A DNA stretch of 54,853 nucleotides from Alphaproteobacteria bacterium (GTDB lineage Bacteria; Pseudomonadota; Alphaproteobacteria; UBA8366; GCA-2717185). The notes under the pieces were generated by a model that saw only the letters and a list, made by a program, of their open reading frames with translations, was not told the origin of the DNA and made no database searches. Below are positions 44,732-53,099 of the stretch, piece by piece. Within the stretch, counting starts at the first letter, position 1, and every line of letters begins with the position of its first letter. Position numbers and translations under genes: made by a program. The DNA lies in NCBI GenBank assembly GCA_021774435.1, contig JAJFJB010000484.1, positions 1 to 54,853 of the forward strand. Direction: 5' to 3'.

Positions 44732-46723
44732 ATGTTGATGTTAAAATATGAGGTCCCGGTCATCTTGCGTCGGATTGCGATGCTGTCAGTCGCAGTGTTT
44801 GCAATGTTGGCGACACCGGTGGTGGCGGATACCAATCTTGCTGCTACCAATTCCAAAGATGCACATGCGGAAGTCCTCACGAAAGAGGACTATCCCAGCG
44901 CATCACAATGCGCCGTGTGCCACAAACAGATTTACAAGGAATGGGCGTCATCCAATCACGCCTATGCGTCGATCTCGCCAATGTTCCATAAGTTCGAACA
45001 GGCGATCAGCGTTTTGACACAAGGCACGATCGGTGCCTTTTGCGTTCGCTGCCACCAACAGGTCGGTACGCAACGTGGTGAGAAACGCGAACTTCCTCTT
45101 TGGGAACGTAGCCGCGTTTCGAGTGAAGGCATCACCTGTATCACATGCCACCGGATCACTGAAGAATATGGCCGCGTGAATGGCGAGCGCAATTTGAAGC
45201 CTGGTAACATTCATTCGGCGGTCTACGGTTCCAAGAAAGACAGTAAGTTCGACGAGGTGATCGCCAAGAAAGACGAGTATAAAATTGCAACCAGTCCCGA
45301 TGAACGTGGTGCTAAGGCGCACGCCAAGGTTCGGACATTCGCGCAAATTTCAAAAGCGGAATTCTGTGTGTCTTGTCACCAGGTTGCGGTCAATTTGGGT
45401 ATTAAGCTGGAAGTCGTTTGGGAACAATACCGCGACTCTCCCGCGGCGAAGAAAGGCGATACCTGCCAGGACTGCCATATGGGTAAGGTGCCGGGCCGTG
45501 CCGAAGGCTATACAACGGCACCTGTAGCGGTTGTCAACGGTAAGGAAATTAATCCAAACCGCAAGCACAGCAATCACGCTTTTTACGGCCCAGGTTACCC
45601 AATCGCGCATCCGGGTATATTCCCGCACAATCCCGAAGCTGAACGCTGGACCATGCAGGAATGGCTGACGTTCAACTATCGAGCAGGCTGGGGTACGGAA
45701 AAATTCGAGGAAAGCGTCGAGGAACTGACGGAAGTCTTCGAAAGTGTCGACGAATCGCTCGATGCCCTGAAAGACGGCGACACCGATGCATTAGCCGACT
45801 TGAAGGAACAGCTTGGCGATCTGAAAGAGCAAGCGGCTGAGCGCAAGGAAGCCAGTGTACAGGACACTTTGGCGGTCTATAGCAAAGCGGTTACCGGCAA
45901 GGCGGACGCCAAGACTATTTTGGCCGCGGCTAAAAATCTGAAGATGGCCTTCGGCGTTAATTTTCCGGAAGTCTGGGAAGATCCCGGTGACCGCGAAGAA
46001 GCCAACGAAGTCGTTCAGGAAAACATCGTATCGCTGGAAGAAAAACGCGAACTGCGGCGTCAGGTTATGGAAAATGGCAGCCGCATCGACGGCCCATTCT
46101 TCGATGGATCACCGAAAGCGGGCGATTCGCTGAACTTCAAATACACCATCGTGAATACAGATGATGGGCATAACCTGCCGTCCGGTTCGCTGGGCGCACA
46201 GCCAGAGATTTGGCTCAATGTCGCGTTGATTGATCCCGATGGGAAGCGTGTTTGGGAATCAGGCTATGTCGACAGCAATGGCGACTTTGCCGATGTACAC
46301 TCGCTGGACTTGGCTGAAGGCAAGATCGAATTCGATGATCAGTTGTTTAACCTGCAGACGAAGTTCCTGACCACGAATGTTAAGGGAACGGACCGTGAAA
46401 TGTATCTGCCAGTGAACTTCGATGTTGATCAGCGGCCGTTCCTGCGTCCCATCAACGTCCCGACGACGGTTCTTAACCACCCGCCCTTCGTGCGGATGGA
46501 AGGCCGGTCGATCCCGCCGTTGGGGTCGCGAGATGCTGAATATTCAATTCCGGCGGAACTCATGAAGAAACCCGGCAAATATCGTTTGGCAGTGCGATTG
46601 CGCAGCCGAGCGGAGCCGATCTATTTCATGCGGTTTGTTGGTGCAACGGCGGAAATGGAGCAGTCGATGAACCAGTGGATGATGGATATCCATCCAAACA
46701 CGGTTGAGTTCGACGTAAAATAG
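44732..46723 (+). CDS. Pentaheme cytochrome c, c554-type with large C-terminal domain
   Basis: This 663-residue protein has a signal peptide (start MLMLKYEVPV, hydrophobic to near PVVADT). It has five heme motifs: CAVCH (about 59), CVRCH, CITCH, CVSCH and CQDCH, with several free histidines as distal ligands, as in c554-like folds. A glutamate- and leucine-rich coiled-coil-like insert (about 326-383) follows. The last 250 residues are beta-rich and heme-free, perhaps a docking domain. It stands 176 bp past the decaheme gene, with its own GAGGTG site. It is probably periplasmic or surface-facing with the adjacent beta-barrel. Confidence 0.87.
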   Translation: MLMLKYEVPVILRRIAMLSVAVFAMLATPVVADTNLAATNSKDAHAEVLTKEDYPSASQCAVCHKQIYKEWASSNHAYASISPMFHKFEQAISVLTQGTIGAFCVRCHQQVGTQRGEKRELPLWERSRVSSEGITCITCHRITEEYGRVNGERNLKPGNIHSAVYGSKKDSKFDEVIAKKDEYKIATSPDERGAKAHAKVRTFAQISKAEFCVSCHQVAVNLGIKLEVVWEQYRDSPAAKKGDTCQDCHMGKVPGRAEGYTTAPVAVVNGKEINPNRKHSNHAFYGPGYPIAHPGIFPHNPEAERWTMQEWLTFNYRAGWGTEKFEESVEELTEVFESVDESLDALKDGDTDALADLKEQLGDLKEQAAERKEASVQDTLAVYSKAVTGKADAKTILAAAKNLKMAFGVNFPEVWEDPGDREEANEVVQENIVSLEEKRELRRQVMENGSRIDGPFFDGSPKAGDSLNFKYTIVNTDDGHNLPSGSLGAQPEIWLNVALIDPDGKRVWESGYVDSNGDFADVHSLDLAEGKIEFDDQLFNLQTKFLTTNVKGTDREMYLPVNFDVDQRPFLRPINVPTTVLNHPPFVRMEGRSIPPLGSRDAEYSIPAELMKKPGKYRLAVRLRSRAEPIYFMRFVGATAEMEQSMNQWMMDIHPNTVEFDVK

Positions 46724-46735
46724 GAGAGTACATAT

Positions 46736-46765
46736 TGCGCGTCGCCCAATTTTTTGCGACGCGCA
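46736..46765 (+). other. Hairpin between the pentaheme and beta-barrel genes
   Basis: TGCGCGTCGC and GCGACGCGCA form a perfect 10-bp stem around a 10-base loop that contains the only T-run. It starts 13 bp after the pentaheme stop. This resembles a transcript-processing hairpin more than a classical terminator. Confidence 0.6.
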
Positions 46766-46877
46766 GTATTTGCTGTTGGGGAGTATGGCTGACGTTTCTT
46801 GTCAGTGGCGTAAACGATAGCGCTTTTGGTCTCGATCAAAACAGTATTGAGACCAACAGTCGCGGGGAGAGAGTGAC

Positions 46878-48407
46878 GTGAAAAGGAATTTTCACCGTTT
46901 GGTTAGCGGCACACGCCGTACAGTTGGACCGGCCGCATTCGCGGCGAGCATTGTCATATCGGGTATAGCGTTCGCGGCAAGCGAGGGGCACGACGCGCCT
47001 CGGAAAATGTCGCCGGAAGCGAAACAGATTGAGCACGATAAGAGCGTGTTTGGTTCGGATCCGACGTATAAAGACAAACCGTACGATCCGGAAAAGCAGA
47101 TCGAGATTTACGGTGGAAAGACCGCCATTGATGCGCCGCGGCCGGCTATCGAACTGGGCCGCCCGATTTACGTTGAAGGGGCGTTCGGAGAAGGGATAAA
47201 TCTGTTCGGTGAAAAAAACCTACTATTCCCGGCATTCAACGTCTCCGGCGACTGGCGGACAGCGGTAGCCTTCAACGACAACGGCGCCAAGGAAGTCGGA
47301 CAAATTGCGACACGCTTGAACCTGGAAGTGGATTTAAAATTGACGGCGACGGAGCGTTTGCACGCGTTCCTGAGGCCTCTTGATCAGGGCGGTCAGTTTT
47401 CGCGCTATGAATTCTTTGGCGACGACCGCGATCAAGGCGACGCGATTTTTGACCTTAATCTGCAGACATTGTTTTTCGAGGGCGACCTGGGTGCGATTTA
47501 TCAGGGTTTCGCTGACGAATACACAAGCGTCGACCTGCCGGTCAGCTTCGGGTTGATGCCGATACTGCATCAGAACGGCATTTGGACAGACGATGCATTT
47601 ATCGGTGGCGCATTCGCGATCCCGGCGTTGAATAGTCCGAAGTTCGACATCAGCAACATGGACCTCACCTTCTTCGGCGGGTTCGACAAAGTCACGACCC
47701 CGGCGATCAAAGATGCGCAAGGTAATCTTGCCGATCATGGGGTCAATATTTATGGCACCGCATTATTCATAGAAGCAAACGAAGGCTATTGGGAGTTAGG
47801 TTTCGGTCGAATTGACGGTGACGGCGGATTTAGCGATCTGAGTTACAACAGTGCGACCGTTGCATTTTCGAAGCGCTACGGCCGCCTGCTTTCAAATAGT
47901 GTCCGTGCGATCTGGACCTTTGGTCAGGATGCCGACAATGTTCAGCAGACCGCCGATGGCTTTGTTTTTCTTGTTGAAAACTCGCTTGTCACATCGCTAC
48001 CGTCGACACTCGTACCGTACTTCAATTTCTGGGTCGGCATCGACCGGCCGCAGCCACTCGCGGATGATACCGGGGTTCTGAAGAATACCGGTATTAACTT
48101 CGAAACCGATGCGCTCACCGGTTTTCCGAAACTGGACGATACCGCAAACGACACAGTTGGTGGCGCCATTGGCATACAGTATCTTTTCAACCTTGATCAG
48201 CAGATTGTCGTCGAAGCGGCAATGGTACAGGCGCTGGGTGGAAATGATGCGGATCGAATTGCAAAGGGCGATCAATATGCGCTGGGCATTCGCTATCAGC
48301 TACCAATATCGCAAGCGTGGATTTTACGCGCGGATGCCATGTACGGATGGCTCCAGAATGTAGATGATATCGCTGGAGCAAGAGTGGAAATACGGCGCAA
48401 ATTCTAG
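46878..48407 (+). CDS. Outer-membrane beta-barrel (porin-like) protein
   Basis: The GTG at 46878 follows GGGGAGAGAG and gives 509 residues. A signal peptide ends near AFAASEG. The body alternates hydrophobic and polar residues in short strands with repeated aromatic belts, and the last residue is phenylalanine (RVEIRRKF), which is the usual BAM recognition signature. About 16-20 strands are likely. No iron-transport plug domain or cleavage motif was seen. It sits between a pentaheme cytochrome and a membrane oxidoreductase, so an outer-membrane conduit partner is plausible, similar in principle to the porin of Mtr-type complexes, but without clear similarity to MtrB. Confidence 0.82.
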   Translation: MKRNFHRLVSGTRRTVGPAAFAASIVISGIAFAASEGHDAPRKMSPEAKQIEHDKSVFGSDPTYKDKPYDPEKQIEIYGGKTAIDAPRPAIELGRPIYVEGAFGEGINLFGEKNLLFPAFNVSGDWRTAVAFNDNGAKEVGQIATRLNLEVDLKLTATERLHAFLRPLDQGGQFSRYEFFGDDRDQGDAIFDLNLQTLFFEGDLGAIYQGFADEYTSVDLPVSFGLMPILHQNGIWTDDAFIGGAFAIPALNSPKFDISNMDLTFFGGFDKVTTPAIKDAQGNLADHGVNIYGTALFIEANEGYWELGFGRIDGDGGFSDLSYNSATVAFSKRYGRLLSNSVRAIWTFGQDADNVQQTADGFVFLVENSLVTSLPSTLVPYFNFWVGIDRPQPLADDTGVLKNTGINFETDALTGFPKLDDTANDTVGGAIGIQYLFNLDQQIVVEAAMVQALGGNDADRIAKGDQYALGIRYQLPISQAWILRADAMYGWLQNVDDIAGARVEIRRKF

Positions 48408-48425
48408 ACGTCGGCTGGGGGGACG

Positions 48426-49709
48426 ATGACCACATTAGTTCAGTTCGCGGCTTTCGCCGTTCTTGCGGCGATGGCGGCGTATATCTGCCTGTTGCTTTTT
48501 AATGGCGTTCGGGCAACACAGCTATCGACCGGAATCGCCGACTCCGAAAGGCATTTGCTGCAGTCTCGCGTTGCCGAGATCATGGGCAAATGGGATTTCG
48601 AACGGGAGAAGAATGAATTTTCCTGGAGCGGGTTCCGAAAATTCGAAATCGCCCGCAAGGTTCCTGAAGGCGGTGGCATCTGTTCCTTTTACCTTCGCCC
48701 GCATGATCAGAAACCTTTGCCCGCCTTCGATCCAGGGCAATATCTAACGTTCCGGCTGGACATACCGGGGCAGCCGAAACAGGTGATGCGCTGCTATTCC
48801 TTATCGGATAGCCCAAAGCCCGATTACTACCGTGTGTCCATCAAGGCCGTCCCTCCGCCCCGCGATAAGCCAGATATCCCGCCGGGGCTGTCGTCCAACT
48901 TTTTTCATGATCAGCTCAATGAGGGCGATATCCTTGATGTGAAGGCGCCTGGTGGGCATTTTTTCCTCGACACCGCGAAACATACGCCCGTCGTTCTCAT
49001 CGGCGGCGGAATCGGATTAACGCCGGTGATGAGCATGGTGAACCGGATTGTCGATATCGGTTCGACGCGGGAATGCCATTTCTTCTACGGCGTGCGGAAC
49101 AGTAAAGAGCACGTCATGAAGGAGCATCTCGAACGCCTCGCCACCGAGAACGAGAATATTCATCTGCATATTTGCTATTCAAGCCCGGACGATGACGCCG
49201 TAGAAGGCCGCGATTACCATCACGCGGAACGTGTCGGCGCTGATCTTTTCAAGCGTGTCCTGCCATCGAGCAATTACGAGTATTACTTCTGCGGACCGCC
49301 GCCGATGATGAACTCGCTTTTTGAAGGGCTGCGGGAATGGGGCGTTCCTGAAAAGGATATCAATTACGAGGCGTTTGGACCGGCGACCGTCCAGAAGAAG
49401 AAGGAAGCGGACACCGCGACGGACAAAGCGCCCGCGGCTGCCAGCAGCGAAGCTGCTATCGAAATCGTGTTTGATAAATCGGGCAAAACTGTCGCATGGG
49501 ATCCCGAAATCGGGTCTCTTCTCGATTTTGCCGAAGAGAACGATGTCGACATCGATTTCGGCTGCCGTGCGGGGAATTGCGGAACCTGTATTACGGCTAT
49601 TAAATCCGGGGAAGTGGATTACCTTTCCGAACCAGGGGAAAAGCCGGAGGCCGGAAGTTGTCTTGCCTGCGTTTCAGTGCCCAAAGGCCCATTAGTTCTA
49701 GACGCTTAG
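48426..49709 (+). CDS. Membrane-anchored FAD/NAD(P) oxidoreductase with C-terminal [2Fe-2S] ferredoxin domain
   Basis: This 427-residue protein begins with a membrane helix (residues 4-25). An FAD-binding RCYSLSD follows near 118 and an NAD(P)-binding GGGIGLTPVMSM near 196, with YYFCGPPPMM near 290. The C-terminus has CRAGNCGTC near 385 and a fourth cysteine in SCLACVSVP, a plant-type [2Fe-2S] domain. This order (FAD-NAD-Fe2S2) is like Hcr and flavohemoglobin-type reductases, not NqrF, where the ferredoxin is N-terminal. It likely passes NAD(P)H electrons to the membrane or periplasmic redox chain. Confidence 0.9.
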   Translation: MTTLVQFAAFAVLAAMAAYICLLLFNGVRATQLSTGIADSERHLLQSRVAEIMGKWDFEREKNEFSWSGFRKFEIARKVPEGGGICSFYLRPHDQKPLPAFDPGQYLTFRLDIPGQPKQVMRCYSLSDSPKPDYYRVSIKAVPPPRDKPDIPPGLSSNFFHDQLNEGDILDVKAPGGHFFLDTAKHTPVVLIGGGIGLTPVMSMVNRIVDIGSTRECHFFYGVRNSKEHVMKEHLERLATENENIHLHICYSSPDDDAVEGRDYHHAERVGADLFKRVLPSSNYEYYFCGPPPMMNSLFEGLREWGVPEKDINYEAFGPATVQKKKEADTATDKAPAAASSEAAIEIVFDKSGKTVAWDPEIGSLLDFAEENDVDIDFGCRAGNCGTCITAIKSGEVDYLSEPGEKPEAGSCLACVSVPKGPLVLDA

Positions 49710-49790
49710 AAGATATTTTAATTTCCATGCGGCCTTTCTCCGTCGTTAAGGAGTGGTGCCGCAGGAGCAGATCGGTTTAAGGAGAAAATT

Positions 49791-51134
49791 ATGTCGGTAC
49801 GTTCAGATAGCCTCGAAAGGTTTATTGCGGGGGTGCAGAAACGCAACCCGGGCGAGCCAGAATTCCACCAGGCGGTGGAGGAGGTGGCGGCCTCCATTAT
49901 CCCCTATATTCAGGACAAACCGATCTATCAGGAAATGCAGATCCTGGAGCGGATGGCGGAGCCCGACCGGGCCGTGACGTTCCGGGTTTGCTGGGAAGAT
50001 GACAACGGAAATATCAGGGTCAACCGTGGTTACCGTGTTCAATTCAACAATTCAATTGGTCCCTACAAAGGTGGAATTCGGTTCCATCCGACGGTTACGC
50101 TGAGCGTTCTGAAGTTCCTCGGTTTTGAGCAGACCTTCAAAAATAGTCTCACCGGTCTCCCGATGGGCGGCGGCAAGGGTGGTTCTGATTTCAACCCGAA
50201 GGGTAAGTCGAACGGCGAAGTGATGCGCTTTTGTCAGTCCTTTATGACCGAATTGAACCGCCACATCGGTGAGAATACAGACGTCCCTGCAGGTGATATC
50301 GGCGTTGGCGCACGTGAAATTGGCTACATGTTTGGCCAATACAAGCGCCTTACCAACGAATTCGTTGGCGTCTTGACGGGTAAGGGGCTTGAGTTCGGTG
50401 GCAGTCTGATTCGAACCGAGGCGACCGGTTATGGCACGATCTACATGCTGGACAATATGTTGCAGCATGCCGGCGACGGGATGGACGGCAAAAATATCGC
50501 GATATCCGGCTCCGGCAACGTCGCGACATATGCGGCGGAAAAGGCGCGGCAACTCGGCGCAAAAGTGCTGACCATGTCTGATTCTTCGGGTTTTATTCAC
50601 GACCCGAATGGCATTGACGAAGAAAGACTCGCCTACATGGTCGATTTGAAACAGGTCCGCCGCGGACGAATCAAGGAATATGCCGACGAGTTCGGTTGTG
50701 AATTCCATGAAGGTCGCCCTTGGAGTGTGCCTTGCGATATCGCCGTACCATGCGCGACGCAGAACGAAATCAATGGCGACGAAGCGGCGGCACTTCTCAA
50801 GAATGGCTGCAAGGCCGTATCGGAAGGCGCGAATATGCCGACCGAGTTGGCGGGTATCAATGCCTTCCAGGACGCTGGTATTTTGTATGCGCCAAGCAAG
50901 GCGGCTAATGCCGGTGGCGTCGCGGTGTCCGGTCTGGAAATGAGCCAGAATAGCGCTCGCATCTCCTGGAAAGAAGAGGAACTTCAGGATCTGCTTAAAG
51001 GCATCATGAAAGATATTCACGACAACTGCGCCGAATATGGCCAGAAGGGCGACAGGGTCGATTATCTTGCAGGCGCCAATATTGCCGGCTTCGTCAAGGT
51101 CGCTGACGCAATGCTGGCGTACGGGGTCGTGTAA
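49791..51134 (+). CDS. gdhA: Glutamate dehydrogenase (NADP type, hexameric)
   Basis: The ATG at 49791 follows AAGGAG, giving 447 residues, the size of the NADP-specific hexameric enzyme. GPYKGGIRFHP near residue 87, LTGLPMGGGKGGSDF near 120 with the catalytic lysine region and SGSGNVATYAAEKA near 238 for the dinucleotide fit the family. It makes glutamate from 2-oxoglutarate and ammonia. It follows the redox genes by 81 bp and may be read with them; a link to ammonia made or used by the redox system is only inference. A strong terminator follows. Confidence 0.95.
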   Translation: MSVRSDSLERFIAGVQKRNPGEPEFHQAVEEVAASIIPYIQDKPIYQEMQILERMAEPDRAVTFRVCWEDDNGNIRVNRGYRVQFNNSIGPYKGGIRFHPTVTLSVLKFLGFEQTFKNSLTGLPMGGGKGGSDFNPKGKSNGEVMRFCQSFMTELNRHIGENTDVPAGDIGVGAREIGYMFGQYKRLTNEFVGVLTGKGLEFGGSLIRTEATGYGTIYMLDNMLQHAGDGMDGKNIAISGSGNVATYAAEKARQLGAKVLTMSDSSGFIHDPNGIDEERLAYMVDLKQVRRGRIKEYADEFGCEFHEGRPWSVPCDIAVPCATQNEINGDEAAALLKNGCKAVSEGANMPTELAGINAFQDAGILYAPSKAANAGGVAVSGLEMSQNSARISWKEEELQDLLKGIMKDIHDNCAEYGQKGDRVDYLAGANIAGFVKVADAMLAYGVV

Positions 51135-51173
51135 TTTTTCAAGCGATATCCGAGTAATACTGCGGATCTTAAT

Positions 51174-51212
51174 CGGCCGGAGCGTATATGCGCTCCGGCC
51201 GAATCGTTTTTT
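51174..51212 (+). terminator. Rho-independent terminator of gdhA
   Basis: CGGCCGGAGCG-TATATG-CGCTCCGGCCG is a perfect 11-bp stem followed by AATCGTTTTTT. It lies 40 bp past the gdhA stop and is the clearest terminator in the window. Confidence 0.93.
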
Positions 51213-51622
51213 GGCTAACGAGACGCCCGCGGCTTATCCTTCAAGCACCCAAATTTTGAGAATGTTCACGCCCTCTATTTAACGCGTTGAAATATAAGGT
51301 CATTCCAAGGTGTGTTATATTCAAAAATAGCCGCTTAGGTTTATTGTTGCGATTAAGCAACAGAAATTTACGTAATCCCTCCGTCGTGGAGGACCTGTCG
51401 TGATCAAACTGTGATTTCAAACCTAATACGTTGATTAACAAGGTTAAAACTGAAATATGTCAAAGATACAAACAATTTGGATCAATTATCGTCTTGGGAT
51501 AAAATCGTAACGGTTTGATTGTGTTATGATATCGGCCATCCTCGCGCCGTGGCGTGCGGAGGATTGAAAACAAATTCTGCTGAAGGGGGCTTTGGCGAAT
51601 TTTGTTGGGTGGAGATTTGTAG
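51213..51622. other. Gene-free region before the Slam-like gene
   Basis: About 410 bp of AT-rich DNA without a plausible gene on either strand. It probably carries the promoter of the Slam-like/FecR pair; no sigma-54 site, operator or riboswitch was recognised. A weak CCTCC-GTCGT-GGAGG hairpin is the only structure noticed. Confidence 0.6.
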
Positions 51623-53077
51623 GTGGCGTTCAACAAAAAAAATCTAGCGTTTTGTTGTGTTGCGGCAACGTTGGCCGTCGGGCTGTTGCCCGTTGGTGCG
51701 GCATTGGCGCAATCTCAACCCGGGTTCGATCAACGCGAGGCCGACCGCCAGAAAAAGCTCATTGAAGATCAACGTCGCGCCCGCGAAGCCGCGCAAGGCC
51801 AGCAGCCGCTTGGCGAGACCGTCAGCTATGCCGATGTCCTGAAAGACCCGGACAACGTCGATCTGAATTTTCGCTATGCCAAATCGCAAATTGCCAATGG
51901 CAACGTCCGTGGTGCAGCCGGTACGCTCGAACGGATCCTACTGGTCACGCCCGACCTGCCGCAGATCAGGCTTACCTACGCGATCGTGCTGTATCGCCTC
52001 GATAACCTCAACGAGGCTGAACGGGAGTTTCTTGAACTTCAGAAACTACAGATGGCGGATAGTCTGAGGGCCGAAATCGACCGTTTCCTAGCCGCTATAA
52101 AGCAACGCCGCCAAAAGACGAAGTACAAGGTTCAGGTCAGTTTCGGTCTCAAGCGCGACTCGAACGTTAATGCCGCGCCGCGCCGTGGAACGGTGCTTGC
52201 GGCTGGTTTGGCCTTCGAGCCTTTAGGACGGGCACAGAAACAGGCAGATTTCGCGCTGCTTGGGTTCGTTTCCGGTGAAGTCCGGCAGGATCTTGGGCGG
52301 CAATCGCGCGATGAGCTCATTATTGCCGGCTCCTACTTCCATGATGAGCAATTCGCGATTGATACACAGGATCTGCAATCCGGTTCCATGGATGTTTCGC
52401 TCAAATTGCCCTTCGAGAACTTCCTTTTCACGCCGAAGTTCAGCTACACAAACCTTCGACTTTCACGGGAAAAATTCTTTAGCGGCTATGCCGGGGAACT
52501 CCGTTTCGATCGCCCGAATACGATCCCGCAATGGGGCATCGCCGGGCATTTCCTTGTACGCGGCACGCGTGAGAATTTTCATCAGATTTTCGAAAGTGCC
52601 TCAGGATTGCAACGAACAGGCTTTCGCTGGGAATGGGAAGTGGGGTTGAATAAACAGCTCACGCCAAAGCACCACCTTGAAGGCACAGCCAAGTTTACCC
52701 GGAAGTTGCCGCAATCCTTCGCGCCGAACGACTATCGGGGTTACAAGCTCGGCGTACGGCATATTTGGGCGTTGGACAAAGGCCAGTTCTTGTTATCCAA
52801 CGTCGATTTCGAAAACAAACTTTACAAGCGGGCGGATCCAGCGGTGACGCCATTCCAGGTGCGGCATGACCAATTATTGCGGATTAGTATAACTTACGGC
52901 GCACCAGTGGGTTACCTGTTCGACCTGATGAATTTTAAAAATCCCTATTTTGATTCACTTCGTGACTTTACCTGGACAGTGACCGGCGAATTGACCGAAC
53001 AACTGTCGAATATCGGTAACTTTAGTTACGCAAACCGACGTGCGCAGACGATGTTTACCAAGACCTGGAATTTCTAG
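51623..53077 (+). CDS. TPR / surface lipoprotein assembly modifier-like outer-membrane protein
   Basis: The GTG at 51623 (MAFNKKNLAFCC) follows GTGGAGATTTG and gives 484 residues. A signal peptide ends near AALAQSQ. TPR-like helices cover about residues 55-170 (NVDLNFRYAKSQIANGNVRGA). The rest is a beta-barrel ending in NF with KVQVSFGLKRDSNVNAAP at its start, the Slam (DUF560) layout. In Neisseria such proteins move lipoproteins or secreted proteins to the surface. The stop lies 22 bp before the start of the FecR-domain gene; the pair likely works together. Substrate identity is unknown. Confidence 0.8.
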   Translation: MAFNKKNLAFCCVAATLAVGLLPVGAALAQSQPGFDQREADRQKKLIEDQRRAREAAQGQQPLGETVSYADVLKDPDNVDLNFRYAKSQIANGNVRGAAGTLERILLVTPDLPQIRLTYAIVLYRLDNLNEAEREFLELQKLQMADSLRAEIDRFLAAIKQRRQKTKYKVQVSFGLKRDSNVNAAPRRGTVLAAGLAFEPLGRAQKQADFALLGFVSGEVRQDLGRQSRDELIIAGSYFHDEQFAIDTQDLQSGSMDVSLKLPFENFLFTPKFSYTNLRLSREKFFSGYAGELRFDRPNTIPQWGIAGHFLVRGTRENFHQIFESASGLQRTGFRWEWEVGLNKQLTPKHHLEGTAKFTRKLPQSFAPNDYRGYKLGVRHIWALDKGQFLLSNVDFENKLYKRADPAVTPFQVRHDQLLRISITYGAPVGYLFDLMNFKNPYFDSLRDFTWTVTGELTEQLSNIGNFSYANRRAQTMFTKTWNF

Positions 53078-53099
53078 TATGGCGCCGGAAGGAAAGAAG

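Noticed and set aside
39053..46723. Calling the cytochrome genes a nitrite or hydroxylamine reductase (NrfA, HAO)
   Set aside because: There is no CxxCK heme motif of NrfA, no octaheme HAO-like pattern and no partner genes. c554-like homology alone does not show nitrogen chemistry.
46878..48407. Calling the barrel MtrB
   Set aside because: No CxxC pair near the N-terminus and no clear MtrB similarity; only the genomic setting suggests a conduit.
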